NCBI GenBank assembly: GCA_044230205.1
Contig: JBGARN010000119.1
Location: 1-11,831 of the forward strand
DNA: 11,831 nucleotides
DNA from: JAEUTH01 sp044230205
Lineage (GTDB): Bacteria; Bacteroidota; Bacteroidia; AKYH767-A; OLB10
Direction of reading: 5' to 3'
Both the position numbers and the translations under genes were made by a program. Below, one piece after another: positions 1 to 6,885 of this stretch. Below the pieces are notes generated by a model. That model saw nothing but the letters and a program-made list of their open reading frames with translations. It was not told the origin of the DNA and did not search any database. Positions within the stretch are counted from its first letter, which is position 1; each line of letters starts with the position of its first letter.

Positions 1-822
1 AGTACTCGGTGGACCTATTATATAATTGCATGCTGATAGCAGGTACATATCTTCAACTGCATTGCCATTTTTATTTAATGCAATATCAAATTCTGAAAAA
101 TAAGCTTCATCAATGCGTTCATCACTGCATAGAAAGAACCTTACTTTTTTATTCGGAAATAAGCTAGCCGCTTGCCGCATAAAGTCAAGGTAAACACTAT
201 GTTCATAAAAGTACTTACCTCCGCGGTATTGCCGATAGTCGCCTCGCCTCATATGTATGCCGATTAATACCGTATCAGTTGAATCCTTTTTCAAATCGCT
301 CATCTTCTGCTGAACTATTTGCTGAGGCCTAAAAATTGCGGCAATTTTTTGCTGATGGGCTTTCATTTGTTCAATACCGCTGCAAAACATAAAGCCCTGA
401 AACATGACAGTTTTTTGCGACAGTATTTTATTTACCAGCCATTGGTATTCATCCCTGTTAAAATAGCAGCGGGTATAGCTGCGAAGGTTTTCCTTATGAA
501 CCGTTTGGCCTTTCAGCCTGAGTTTTGATAAAAAGTGTATAGGCTCCAGGTTTATATTCAGGTAGGTATTGGTAATAAAATTAAAACGATTAAGGTTATA
601 AATAAACTTGCGGTAATTGGTATGATCTCCTTCAGAATTCTGTTGTGCGGGCACAATTATCTTCTTACTGTTATTCCAGTACTCAAACAGTGGAGCAAAT
701 TTATAAAATGATGGTGCATGCACTTCACGCTGATTGTCAAAAGCAAAAGCTAGCACATTAGCAAACATCCATAACTGATTACCGAATTGTCCGCTGCATT
801 TTGAAATTATAATCCGCTTCAT
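1..822 (-). CDS. GT11-family alpha-1,2-fucosyltransferase-like glycosyltransferase (partial, C-terminus beyond window)
   Basis: Predicted cytoplasmic glycosyltransferase that moves L-fucose from GDP-fucose to a sugar acceptor, for surface polysaccharide or glycoprotein glycan synthesis. The 274 visible residues start at an ATG (822-820) and stay open to the window edge. Seen in the sequence: the N-terminal GQFGNQLWMFA (residues 11-21), matching the family's GxGNQxFxYA motif; GIHMRRGDY (188-196), the HxRRGDY GDP-fucose-binding motif; FFLCSDE (229-235); and DMYLLSACNYIIGPPST (258-274), which matches the conserved C-terminal motif that normally continues with a serine-rich turn. GT11 proteins are usually about 280-300 residues, so only a few tens are probably missing. 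There is no signal peptide or membrane segment. The gene lies 62 bp downstream of the outer-membrane barrel gene on the same strand, with no clear promoter between, so co-transcription is possible. The family call is firm; the acceptor and linkage are inferred from the family. Confidence 0.85.
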   Translation of the reverse strand, partial: MKRIIISKCSGQFGNQLWMFANVLAFAFDNQREVHAPSFYKFAPLFEYWNNSKKIIVPAQQNSEGDHTNYRKFIYNLNRFNFITNTYLNINLEPIHFLSKLRLKGQTVHKENLRSYTRCYFNRDEYQWLVNKILSQKTVMFQGFMFCSGIEQMKAHQQKIAAIFRPQQIVQQKMSDLKKDSTDTVLIGIHMRRGDYRQYRGGKYFYEHSVYLDFMRQAASLFPNKKVRFFLCSDERIDEAYFSEFDIALNKNGNAVEDMYLLSACNYIIGPPST

Positions 823-884
823 ATAAGCAGTTAATGTGAAAAGTTTGATGTGACTGTTAAAGTAGTATGATTCTTACCGGATAA

Positions 885-1505
885 TTATTGTTCAGCTTCA
901 TTTCCGAAATACCACGTAAGATTAAATCCGAAAACACGATTAAATGAATTGGTAGTTGCTTCAGGATAAATGTTATTCAAACCAAGATCATAAAAAAAAT
1001 GGCCTTCATAATTTTCCCTGAAAGTAAAACCCAGCTGGAAGACTGCACCAAAATCAGAACGGTTAACTTCCACATCATTGTCTGAGCTAAAAAGTTTCTG
1101 CGATTCTTTTACTCCGCTTAAATAGTAAGTTTGTTTACCTCCAATACCAAATGCATAATAACCGCCTGCGCCAATATATACATCAGTTTGATCGCCTGTT
1201 TCAAATTTAAACCGCGGAACAATAGGTAGTTCAAGATAAAGAGGCTTAACGAGATTTTTATAACCTGATTCATAATACTTATAACCTTTACTGCTTAAAA
1301 GCAATTGTATTTGCAAATGAATGTCGTCAGTAAGTTTTGTTAAGGCAGTGCCACCAAGGTTAAATGCAAAACGCGACTCGGTATTTTGATTGTTCAACCT
1401 TACATTGGCTAATTGAGCGCCTGCTGTAAATCCAAATTTAATTTGCGCCATGTTTATTTTGGAAATAAACAAACAACAAAGGACAATAAGTATTTTCTTC
1501 TTCAT
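885..1505 (-). CDS. PorT-like outer-membrane beta-barrel protein
   Basis: A 206-residue exported protein that probably folds as a small outer-membrane beta-barrel of the PorT/OMP_b-brl_2 kind common in Bacteroidota. The ATG at 1505-1503 is preferred over a TTG nine bases upstream, because it puts MKKK directly before a hydrophobic stretch ending in MAQ, a typical signal peptide with cleavage near residue 21. The mature part starts with IKFGFTAGAQLANV, the usual first strand of these barrels. It then alternates strands rich in Tyr, Phe and Gly (for example VYIGAGGYYAFGIGG and AVFQLGFTFREN) and ends with FGFNLTWYFG plus a short tail. There is no catalytic motif. Its substrate or partner cannot be read from the sequence. 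It lies 53 bp after the acetyltransferase-like gene and 62 bp before the GT11 gene on the same strand, so the three may form one transcript. Confidence 0.8.
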   Translation of the reverse strand: MKKKILIVLCCLFISKINMAQIKFGFTAGAQLANVRLNNQNTESRFAFNLGGTALTKLTDDIHLQIQLLLSSKGYKYYESGYKNLVKPLYLELPIVPRFKFETGDQTDVYIGAGGYYAFGIGGKQTYYLSGVKESQKLFSSDNDVEVNRSDFGAVFQLGFTFRENYEGHFFYDLGLNNIYPEATTNSFNRVFGFNLTWYFGNEAEQ

Positions 1506-1558
1506 CTTATACAATGTATTTTATTAGTAACGCAAGTAACATTAAATTTCTTATTCGA

Positions 1559-2713
1559 TTATAAAATAGGATGTCGTTTAAATTCCCTTGTTTGATCAAA
1601 CAGATAACGATAGGTTACCAGCGTTCGGCTTTTATACGTGCCCAATGATTGGGCAATACTTATCATTTTAGGATTAAAATCTCCAATCCAAAGCATCTCA
1701 AAATTTTCGTAAGGCAGTTCTCTAATAATCAGGTTACTGGCTTCAGTAATCAAATAGCTGTCAATGCCTTTTCCTTGATATTCAGGTATCACCCCAAACA
1801 CAATACCTACAAATTTATCAAGGCTCCTTCTTTTCAACATCAATAAAAACCTGAGTTTTTCAATCAGGCCAAACCTTCCGTTAAAATGTTTAAATAACTG
1901 GTTAATGTCAGGCAAGTTGATAAAGAATGCAATGGGTTCACTTTTATAATATACGTAGTACACTATTTTTTCGTCAATAACCGGTTTCATCTTTTTAAAA
2001 AATAGTTGCACCTGTTTTGATTCCAGTGATTTTCCTTCGCCATGCTTAACCCAGGCTTTATTATAAATAGTCCTGAAATCTTCGGCATATTTTTCAAGCT
2101 GATTTTTCCGGATACATTCAAATCTGTAATTCGGATCTTCGGCAATCAATTGGTGCCTTTCATAAAAACGCTCGTTCAGTTTTGCTTTAGGATACATTGA
2201 AAAGCAATACTGTTCAAAGTAGGTTTTAAAGCCGTATGACTCAAATAAATCAGCATAGTAAGGCAAGTTATAATTCATCTTATACAATGGCGGGTTAAAA
2301 CCATCTATAATTAAACCCCACCATGCATCGCGTTCGCCAAAGTTAATAGGACCATCCATGGCTTCCATACCTTTCGCCTGCAACCATTGCCTGCAATGGT
2401 CAAAAAGCATATGAGCAGCCTGGCGGTTGTTAGGGCATTCAAAAAAACCTATGCCACCGGTGGGCTGTGCTTCTTTTTTTGCCGTTTTTTCATTAATAAA
2501 AGCAGCAATACGTCCAACGGGTTTTTCATTATCGCATAAAAGAAAACGTACACAATTTCCGTTACGATTGAATTTGTTTTTTGCCGGATCAAAAACTTCT
2601 TCAATATCTTTATTCAGAGGGCGTATCCAGTTAGGGTCATTTTTATAAAGTTGAACCGGCAGTTCTATAAAGGCCTGTTTGTCAGCTTTAGTTACAACTT
2701 CTCGTATCTGCAT
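1559..2713 (-). CDS. Tandem GNAT-like acetyltransferase-superfamily protein
   Basis: A 384-residue cytoplasmic protein of a conserved Bacteroidota type that I recognise as GNAT-like but cannot tie to a substrate. The C-terminal half (about 200-370) has a readable acetyl-CoA-binding motif A: FVGIVFGVIPEYQGKGIDSY (301-320), with Q313-G-K-G316 fitting the Q/RxxGxG/A pattern. A later segment, LWIGDFNPKMISIAQSLG (341-358), resembles the final GNAT helix and strand. The N-terminal half (about 1-170) looks like a second, degenerate GNAT fold: FLLCDNEKPVGRIAAFIN (57-74), then GFFECPNNRQAAHMLFDHC (89-107) and the unusual MDGPINFGERDAWWGL (119-134). At about twice the length of a single GNAT domain, a tandem arrangement is likely. 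There is no signal peptide. The ATG at 2713 has a perfect TAAATTTG -7 promoter element 20 bp upstream, which supports this start. It is the first gene of the minus-strand block. Confidence 0.7.
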   Translation of the reverse strand: MQIREVVTKADKQAFIELPVQLYKNDPNWIRPLNKDIEEVFDPAKNKFNRNGNCVRFLLCDNEKPVGRIAAFINEKTAKKEAQPTGGIGFFECPNNRQAAHMLFDHCRQWLQAKGMEAMDGPINFGERDAWWGLIIDGFNPPLYKMNYNLPYYADLFESYGFKTYFEQYCFSMYPKAKLNERFYERHQLIAEDPNYRFECIRKNQLEKYAEDFRTIYNKAWVKHGEGKSLESKQVQLFFKKMKPVIDEKIVYYVYYKSEPIAFFINLPDINQLFKHFNGRFGLIEKLRFLLMLKRRSLDKFVGIVFGVIPEYQGKGIDSYLITEASNLIIRELPYENFEMLWIGDFNPKMISIAQSLGTYKSRTLVTYRYLFDQTREFKRHPIL

Positions 2714-2733
2714 AAAAGGTTATTAAAAGGTGA

Positions 2734-2741
2734 CAAATTTA
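2734..2741 (-). promoter_or_regulatory. Bacteroidota-type -7 element (TAAATTTG) for the GNAT-like gene
   Basis: Read on the minus strand, TAAATTTG is a perfect match to the phylum consensus TAnnTTTG and lies 20 bp before the ATG at 2713. A -33 TTG is not clear; only GCTG stands about 19 bp further upstream. It shares the 134-bp divergent intergenic region with the promoter of the plus-strand dehydrogenase. The role is inferred from consensus and position. Confidence 0.55.
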
Positions 2742-2810
2742 GTAATAGCTTAATTAGCTCAGCTGTTTTCTTATTGTAAATTATTTTAATTGCTGCTTTG
2801 GTTGCAAGCT

Positions 2811-2842
2811 TCTGTAAAATGTTCAAATTTCCATTTTCTTTG
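2811..2842 (+). promoter_or_regulatory. Putative promoter of the SDR-transpeptidase-lipoprotein run
   Basis: TTTCTTTG at 2835-2842 matches the TAnnTTTG -7 consensus with one mismatch, and a weak -33-like TCTG (2811-2814) lies 20 bp upstream of it. Only five bases separate the final G from the ATG at 2848. Transcription would therefore start at or next to the start codon and give a leaderless or nearly leaderless message. Support is moderate because the match is imperfect. Confidence 0.4.
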
Positions 2843-2847
2843 CTGCA

Positions 2848-3663
2848 ATGAATCAACAATTGAAAGGGAAAGTTGTAATTATTACGGGTGCATCATCGGG
2901 TATTGGCAAGGCATGTGCACTTTCTTTTTCCATAGCAGGAGCCTCAGTGGTTATTTCTGGTCGGAATGAGAATAAACTGCAGGCAGTTGCTTCATTGATC
3001 AATCAATCTGGCAATAGCGTATTAGCAGTTACTGCAGATGTTGCTGTAAAAGATGATTGTAAAAGGTTAATAGAAAAGACAGTTGAAACATTTGGCAGAA
3101 TAGATATTTTGGTTTGCAATGCCGGTATAACCATGCGCGCTTTATTTGCCGATGCTGATTTGGAAGTGATACAAAAAGTAATGGATACAAATTTTTGGGG
3201 TGCTGTTTACTGCACCAAGTTTGCATTGCCCTATTTGCTTGAGGCTAAAGGCAGTATTGTAGCCATGTCTTCAATTGCCGGTAAGAAAGGACTACCGGGT
3301 CGTACAGGTTATAGTGCTTCAAAATTTGCTTTAGAAGGTTTTATGGAAACACTTCGAACTGAAAATATTCAAAAGCATTTGCATGTATTAGTGGCTTGCC
3401 CTGGTTTTACAGCTAGTGAGATAAGAAATAATGCATTGGATGCCGGAGGCAATAAGCAAGGTGAATCACCAAGAGCAGAAACAAAAATGATGACGGCTGA
3501 AGAAGTAGCGGATAAAATACTGAAAGCAGTTATTAAACGAAAGCGTGATTTGGTGCTGACTTCAAGTGGAAAATTTACAGTGATGATGAACAAATTTTTT
3601 CCTGCAATGATGGATAAAATAGTGTTTAATCATATGCGAAAGGAACCGGGAAGCCCTTTTTAA
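2848..3663 (+). CDS. Short-chain dehydrogenase/reductase (classical SDR)
   Basis: A 271-residue NAD(P)-dependent oxidoreductase of the classical SDR family, soluble and cytoplasmic. The Rossmann signature TGASSGIG is at residues 13-20, a basic residue after strand 2 (SGRN, 37-40) suggests NADP(H) preference, the structural NAG is at 91-93, the catalytic serine lies in MSSIAG (140-145), and the YxxxK pair is Y155/K159 within GYSASKF. PG follows at 185-186. The extended C-terminus (KRKRDLVLTSSGKFTVMMNK and onward) resembles the DHRS7 / 11-beta-HSD-like branch that acts on lipid or steroid-like alcohols, but the substrate is not determined. The ATG is fixed by the Rossmann motif lying 12 residues in; the next Met is at 96. 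The stop is 8 bp before the L,D-transpeptidase start, so the two are almost surely co-transcribed. Confidence 0.9.
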   Translation: MNQQLKGKVVIITGASSGIGKACALSFSIAGASVVISGRNENKLQAVASLINQSGNSVLAVTADVAVKDDCKRLIEKTVETFGRIDILVCNAGITMRALFADADLEVIQKVMDTNFWGAVYCTKFALPYLLEAKGSIVAMSSIAGKKGLPGRTGYSASKFALEGFMETLRTENIQKHLHVLVACPGFTASEIRNNALDAGGNKQGESPRAETKMMTAEEVADKILKAVIKRKRDLVLTSSGKFTVMMNKFFPAMMDKIVFNHMRKEPGSPF

Positions 3664-3671
3664 ATAATGCG

Positions 3672-4259
3672 ATGAAAAAAATAATTCTTCTTTTCATACT
3701 TATTGTAACCGCCATTTGGCTTTTTGGGCATTATTCCAATATCGTATTGACCGGTGTAAAAAGAACGAATGACAAAAGCCTTAAGGCAATAATTGATTCA
3801 TTGAAGATTGACGGGAAAACAATTTATTTTGAAATTGATAAATCTGATTACAGGTTAACTGTTAAATCAGGTACAGTTACACTGAAAGATTATGCAGTGG
3901 TGTTCGGCCCCGATCCTGTAAACGATAAACTTAGGCAGGGTGACGGCTGCACACCGGAAGGATGGTTTATAATTCAATCAAAATATCCTCATAAAAACTG
4001 GAAGAAATTTATGTGGTTAAATTACCCTACAAAAGATTCGTGGAAAAAGCATAATGAGGCCATTGAAAAGAAAGTGATAACTAAAAATGACGGAATAGGT
4101 GGCGAAATCGGGATCCATGGTGTGCCTGAAGGAACTGATGCAATAATAGGGCTCAGGCAAAATTGGACTGCTGGCTGTGTTTCGCTTCGCAATGTGGATG
4201 TTGAGGAGATTTATTCAATTGTAAAACCCGGTTCAACAAAGGTTCTTATTCAAAAATAA
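3672..4259 (+). CDS. L,D-transpeptidase (YkuD/ErfK family), membrane-anchored or secreted
   Basis: A 195-residue periplasmic enzyme expected to form 3-3 peptidoglycan cross-links or attach proteins to peptidoglycan through a catalytic cysteine. Residues 3-19 are a hydrophobic stretch after MKK and serve as a signal anchor or signal peptide. The YkuD domain covers about 50-193: an early strand IYFEIDKSDYRLTVKSG, a DGCTPEGWFII segment (91-101) as found in this family, then IGIHGVPEGT with H149, and the active-site block TAGCVSLRNVDVEEIY with C169 and R173. This matches the HG...S/TxGCxxxR pattern, so the enzyme looks catalytically intact. At 195 residues it is short, with no LysM or peptidoglycan-binding domain. 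It sits 8 bp after the dehydrogenase and 12 bp before the TPR lipoprotein, which indicates an operon. The link to a dehydrogenase is not explained by known L,D-transpeptidase biology. Confidence 0.88.
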   Translation: MKKIILLFILIVTAIWLFGHYSNIVLTGVKRTNDKSLKAIIDSLKIDGKTIYFEIDKSDYRLTVKSGTVTLKDYAVVFGPDPVNDKLRQGDGCTPEGWFIIQSKYPHKNWKKFMWLNYPTKDSWKKHNEAIEKKVITKNDGIGGEIGIHGVPEGTDAIIGLRQNWTAGCVSLRNVDVEEIYSIVKPGSTKVLIQK

Positions 4260-4271
4260 CATTTAGTATAT

Positions 4272-4814
4272 ATGAAATATAGTATTACACTTTTGGTTTT
4301 ATTAATTAGTTTGGTTTCATGCAAGTCCGATCGAGAAAAGAAGTCAGGCAAAATAGCCGCTATAGAACATGAATTGAAAGCAGATACAACCGGTAAAATT
4401 AATTTTACCCGTGCATCAGAAATCATAAAGCTTTATGAAGAGTATGTGGCAGCTTTTCCTGAAGATACATTAAGCCCGGGTTACTTATATAAAGCTGCAG
4501 ATGTTTCTGCACATATACACAATACAGATTATGCTATTAATTTGTATCGTAGAATGATTAAGGAATATCCTAAATACCGCAAGGTGCCACAGGCCTGGTT
4601 TTATATTGGGTTTTTATATGATAATGAATTGAAAAATTATCCTGGAGCACGTAATGCTTATGAAACACTTCTAAATAAGTTTCCTGATTATGAGCAGCGC
4701 ACCACTGTTGAATGGTTACTTGCTAACCTTGGTAAATCAGATATTGAGCTTGCAAAGCAACTTCAATCGGGGAAAGCAAATTTAGCGGATAGCAGCGCAG
4801 TTGAAGTTAAATAA
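4272..4814 (+). CDS. TPR-containing lipoprotein
   Basis: A 180-residue predicted lipoprotein. The N-terminus MKYSITLLVLLISLVSC is a type II signal peptide with lipobox LVSC and lipidated C17, followed by a charged linker (KSDREKK). Residues about 52-155 are helical and read as two to three tetratricopeptide-like repeats: IIKLYEEYVAAFPEDTLSPG, then YLYKAADVSAHIHNTDYAIN and LYRRMIKEYPKYRKVPQAWF, then YIGFLYDNEL through NAYETLLNKFPDY. The spacing and the 'EYP/KFP' ends of repeats recall BamD- and YbgF-type TPR_6 repeats. The likely role is an envelope protein-binding scaffold; no partner can be named. It is the last gene of the three-gene run, 12 bp after the L,D-transpeptidase, and could recruit or position that enzyme. 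It could also be a very diverged BamD-like protein, but it is shorter than BamD (about 245-290 residues). Confidence 0.8.
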   Translation: MKYSITLLVLLISLVSCKSDREKKSGKIAAIEHELKADTTGKINFTRASEIIKLYEEYVAAFPEDTLSPGYLYKAADVSAHIHNTDYAINLYRRMIKEYPKYRKVPQAWFYIGFLYDNELKNYPGARNAYETLLNKFPDYEQRTTVEWLLANLGKSDIELAKQLQSGKANLADSSAVEVK

Positions 4815-4839
4815 TAATAAAGTTCACAAAGTTTTCTGT

Positions 4840-4870
4840 ATTGCATAATTTCCTCATATAATTATTTTTG
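4840..4870 (+). promoter_or_regulatory. Bacteroidota-type promoter, TATTTTTG -7 element 5 bp before the GT-C gene
   Basis: TATTTTTG at 4863-4870 is a perfect TAnnTTTG -7 element, with ATTG (4840-4843) as the -33 element and a 19-bp spacer, the expected geometry. Only ACCAC separates it from the ATG at 4876, so the transcript should begin at or beside the start codon. This gives the GT-C gene its own promoter separate from the upstream three-gene run. Confidence 0.65.
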
Positions 4871-4875
4871 ACCAC

Positions 4876-6810
4876 ATGCAAATAAAAAAACAACAAGTTA
4901 AGCCAGCGCCAAAGACAACGCAGGTAAAATCATCAGCATCAGGATTAAGACAAGCAGCTTCAGCTTATGATACAGGCCTTTTGCGTAACCTGGGATTAAT
5001 AGTGGCAGCAATTGCAGCTATTATTTATGTGCAAACATTAAGCTTCGATTTTGCATTGGACGATTACAGTGCAATAATGGAAAACAGGCAAACGAAACAA
5101 GGTACAGAAGCATTTTTTGATATTTTCAAGAAAAGTTACCGGTTTGGATATACCATTCAGGGTGATGAATTATACCGGCCTTTATCAAAGGCAGTGTTCG
5201 CATTGATTTGGGAGTTTGCTCCGGAAAATCCATTTCCCGGACACTTGTTAAATGTTCTTTTATATGCTTTAACTGGCTTTTTATTATTCACCACTTTATG
5301 CAGGTTTATCACCACTTCTGTTTATATTCCTTTTATCACTTCTTTGCTTTTTGTAGCTCATCCTATACACTCAGAGGTAGTGGCTAATATCAAAAGCCTT
5401 GATGAGATATTTGCTTTTCTGTTCTTTATTATCGCTTTAAACCTTATTCATCGCTACCTCAGTCAAAGCAAATTGATCCATTTGGCAGGAGCATGTATAA
5501 GTTTTTTTCTGGCATTACTTTCCAAAGAATCTTCCATAACATTTATACTCGCCTTTCCACTTTGCATTTATTTTTTCACTAATACATCCAATGCCCAAAA
5601 TATTAAGACTTCCTTGTTCTTACTTATTCCTGCAATCCTGTTTTTAATAATAAGGCAGCAGGTATTAAAAGGAAATATGGCTGGTCCTCCGGCTGTTGCA
5701 GATAACTCGTTAATGGAAGCGGCAGGTAATCCTTTGCTTCAACGCACCACTGCAATTATGATTATGGGCATGTACCTTAAACTGCTCGTCTTTCCTCATC
5801 CCCTCGTGTTTGATTATTCATTTAACTCAATTCCTTTGGCATCAGTTAGCGACTGGAAGTTCCTGCTTTCGTTTATGGTATATGCCGGCATTGGTGTGTA
5901 TGCTGTTACGACATTCAGAAAAAAAGACCTGTTGTCGTTTGCCGCGCTCTACTTCTTTATAACGGCATCGGTATCTTCTAATGTATTAATGATTATTGGT
6001 ACCAATATGGCAGAACGCTTAATGTATACACCTTCATTCGGTTTTTGTTTAGCAATTGCAGTTCTGATGGATAGGTATATAAGTCCTGTTGAGATTAAGC
6101 AAGGGATAAATTCAGTTGATGCATTTTTCGCTCAGCGTAAAACTGTGTTGATTGTAACTTCGGTTATCGTATTGGTTTTTGCATTTAAAACTGTTTCATA
6201 CAGTGCTGTTTGGAGCGATAATATTACTTTGTATGAAAGTGGAATTGTGGGTTCACCAAACAGCACCCGTACGCATTTTTATCTTGGCAATGCCATTTGC
6301 AAACCCGAGTACTATGAAAAATTTCCAAAAGCTGAACAACAAAAAATTATTCAACGGGGGATTTTTGAATTGAAAAGGTCAGCTGAGATTTATCCTTCAT
6401 TTTCTGAGCCATGGGCTCAACTCGGAGTTATTTATTATAAGCAAAAGGATTTAGACAGTGCCATGTACTTTTACAATCGAGCCTTGCAGGTAGCTCCATA
6501 CATTGCTACAATACATAACAATGTAGGCACATTGTACTTTGAACGTAAAATGTATAATGAAGCCATTGCTGCGTTTGGCAAAGCAACACAGCTTGATCCT
6601 GCATATTCTGAAGCATGGTGCAACCTGGGCAGTGCATACGGCACGCTGGGACAATTTGATGCTGCCATACAAAATTTTCATGAAGCGGTTAAATGGGATC
6701 CAAATAATGCCATGGCATTAAAATTTTTAGGGATAACGTATCAAAGCAAGGGTGATGTAACGAATGCTAAAATTTACCTTGATCGCGCAGCTGCATTAGG
6801 AATGAAATAA
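4876..6810 (+). CDS. TMTC-like GT-C membrane glycosyltransferase with C-terminal TPR repeats
   Basis: A 644-residue inner-membrane protein. After a basic N-terminus it has many hydrophobic segments (about 37-57, 121-142, 150-165, 176-193, 203-233, 246-260, 292-308, 328-346, 353-374, 387-398, 423-440), then a TPR region from about 455 to the end. It shares the signature motifs of eukaryotic TMTC O-mannosyltransferases: LDDYSAI with an acidic pair D62/D63 in the first extracytoplasmic loop (the usual GT-C catalytic position), ELYRPLS (98-104), FVAHPIHSEVVANIKSLDEI (159-178), LSKESSIT (215-222), the DUF1736-like LVFPHPLVFDYS (304-315), and AERLMYTPSFGFCLA (379-393). The clearest TPRs are at about 512-541, 546-575, 580-609 and 614-643. 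The expected action is transfer of a lipid-linked sugar to exported proteins, with TPRs in the periplasm; donor and target are unknown. The start is fixed because the next Met is residue 68, beyond the first membrane helix. Confidence 0.82.
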   Translation: MQIKKQQVKPAPKTTQVKSSASGLRQAASAYDTGLLRNLGLIVAAIAAIIYVQTLSFDFALDDYSAIMENRQTKQGTEAFFDIFKKSYRFGYTIQGDELYRPLSKAVFALIWEFAPENPFPGHLLNVLLYALTGFLLFTTLCRFITTSVYIPFITSLLFVAHPIHSEVVANIKSLDEIFAFLFFIIALNLIHRYLSQSKLIHLAGACISFFLALLSKESSITFILAFPLCIYFFTNTSNAQNIKTSLFLLIPAILFLIIRQQVLKGNMAGPPAVADNSLMEAAGNPLLQRTTAIMIMGMYLKLLVFPHPLVFDYSFNSIPLASVSDWKFLLSFMVYAGIGVYAVTTFRKKDLLSFAALYFFITASVSSNVLMIIGTNMAERLMYTPSFGFCLAIAVLMDRYISPVEIKQGINSVDAFFAQRKTVLIVTSVIVLVFAFKTVSYSAVWSDNITLYESGIVGSPNSTRTHFYLGNAICKPEYYEKFPKAEQQKIIQRGIFELKRSAEIYPSFSEPWAQLGVIYYKQKDLDSAMYFYNRALQVAPYIATIHNNVGTLYFERKMYNEAIAAFGKATQLDPAYSEAWCNLGSAYGTLGQFDAAIQNFHEAVKWDPNNAMALKFLGITYQSKGDVTNAKIYLDRAAALGMK

Positions 6811-6822
6811 CATTTTTTACAC

Positions 6823-6850
6823 TTGTAATTTCAGGGAATTGCTAATTTCG
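6823..6850 (+). promoter_or_regulatory. Putative promoter of the T9SS-secreted protein gene
   Basis: TAATTTCG at 6843-6850 matches TAnnTTTG with one mismatch, and TTG at 6823-6825 is a possible -33 element with a 17-bp spacer. A 35-base leader follows, beginning GCCCCCATTAAAAAATTTAAAA. It is A-rich with no Shine-Dalgarno sequence, as is usual in this phylum. The position 12 bp after the upstream stop codon suggests the gene is expressed on its own. Confidence 0.45.
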
Positions 6851-6885
6851 GCCCCCATTAAAAAATTTAAAACTATTAATTATCG

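Noticed and set aside
319..528. 69-codon plus-strand frame opposite the fucosyltransferase gene
   Set aside because: The minus strand carries conserved GT11 motifs across the same stretch; the plus frame has no family features.
1506..1514. TTG start nine bases upstream of the chosen ATG of the outer-membrane barrel gene
   Set aside because: It would only add three residues before MKKK; the ATG at 1505 gives a standard signal peptide.
4272..4814. Assignment of the TPR lipoprotein as BamD
   Set aside because: It is much shorter than BamD and has only two or three clear repeats; the resemblance is at the level of TPR type.
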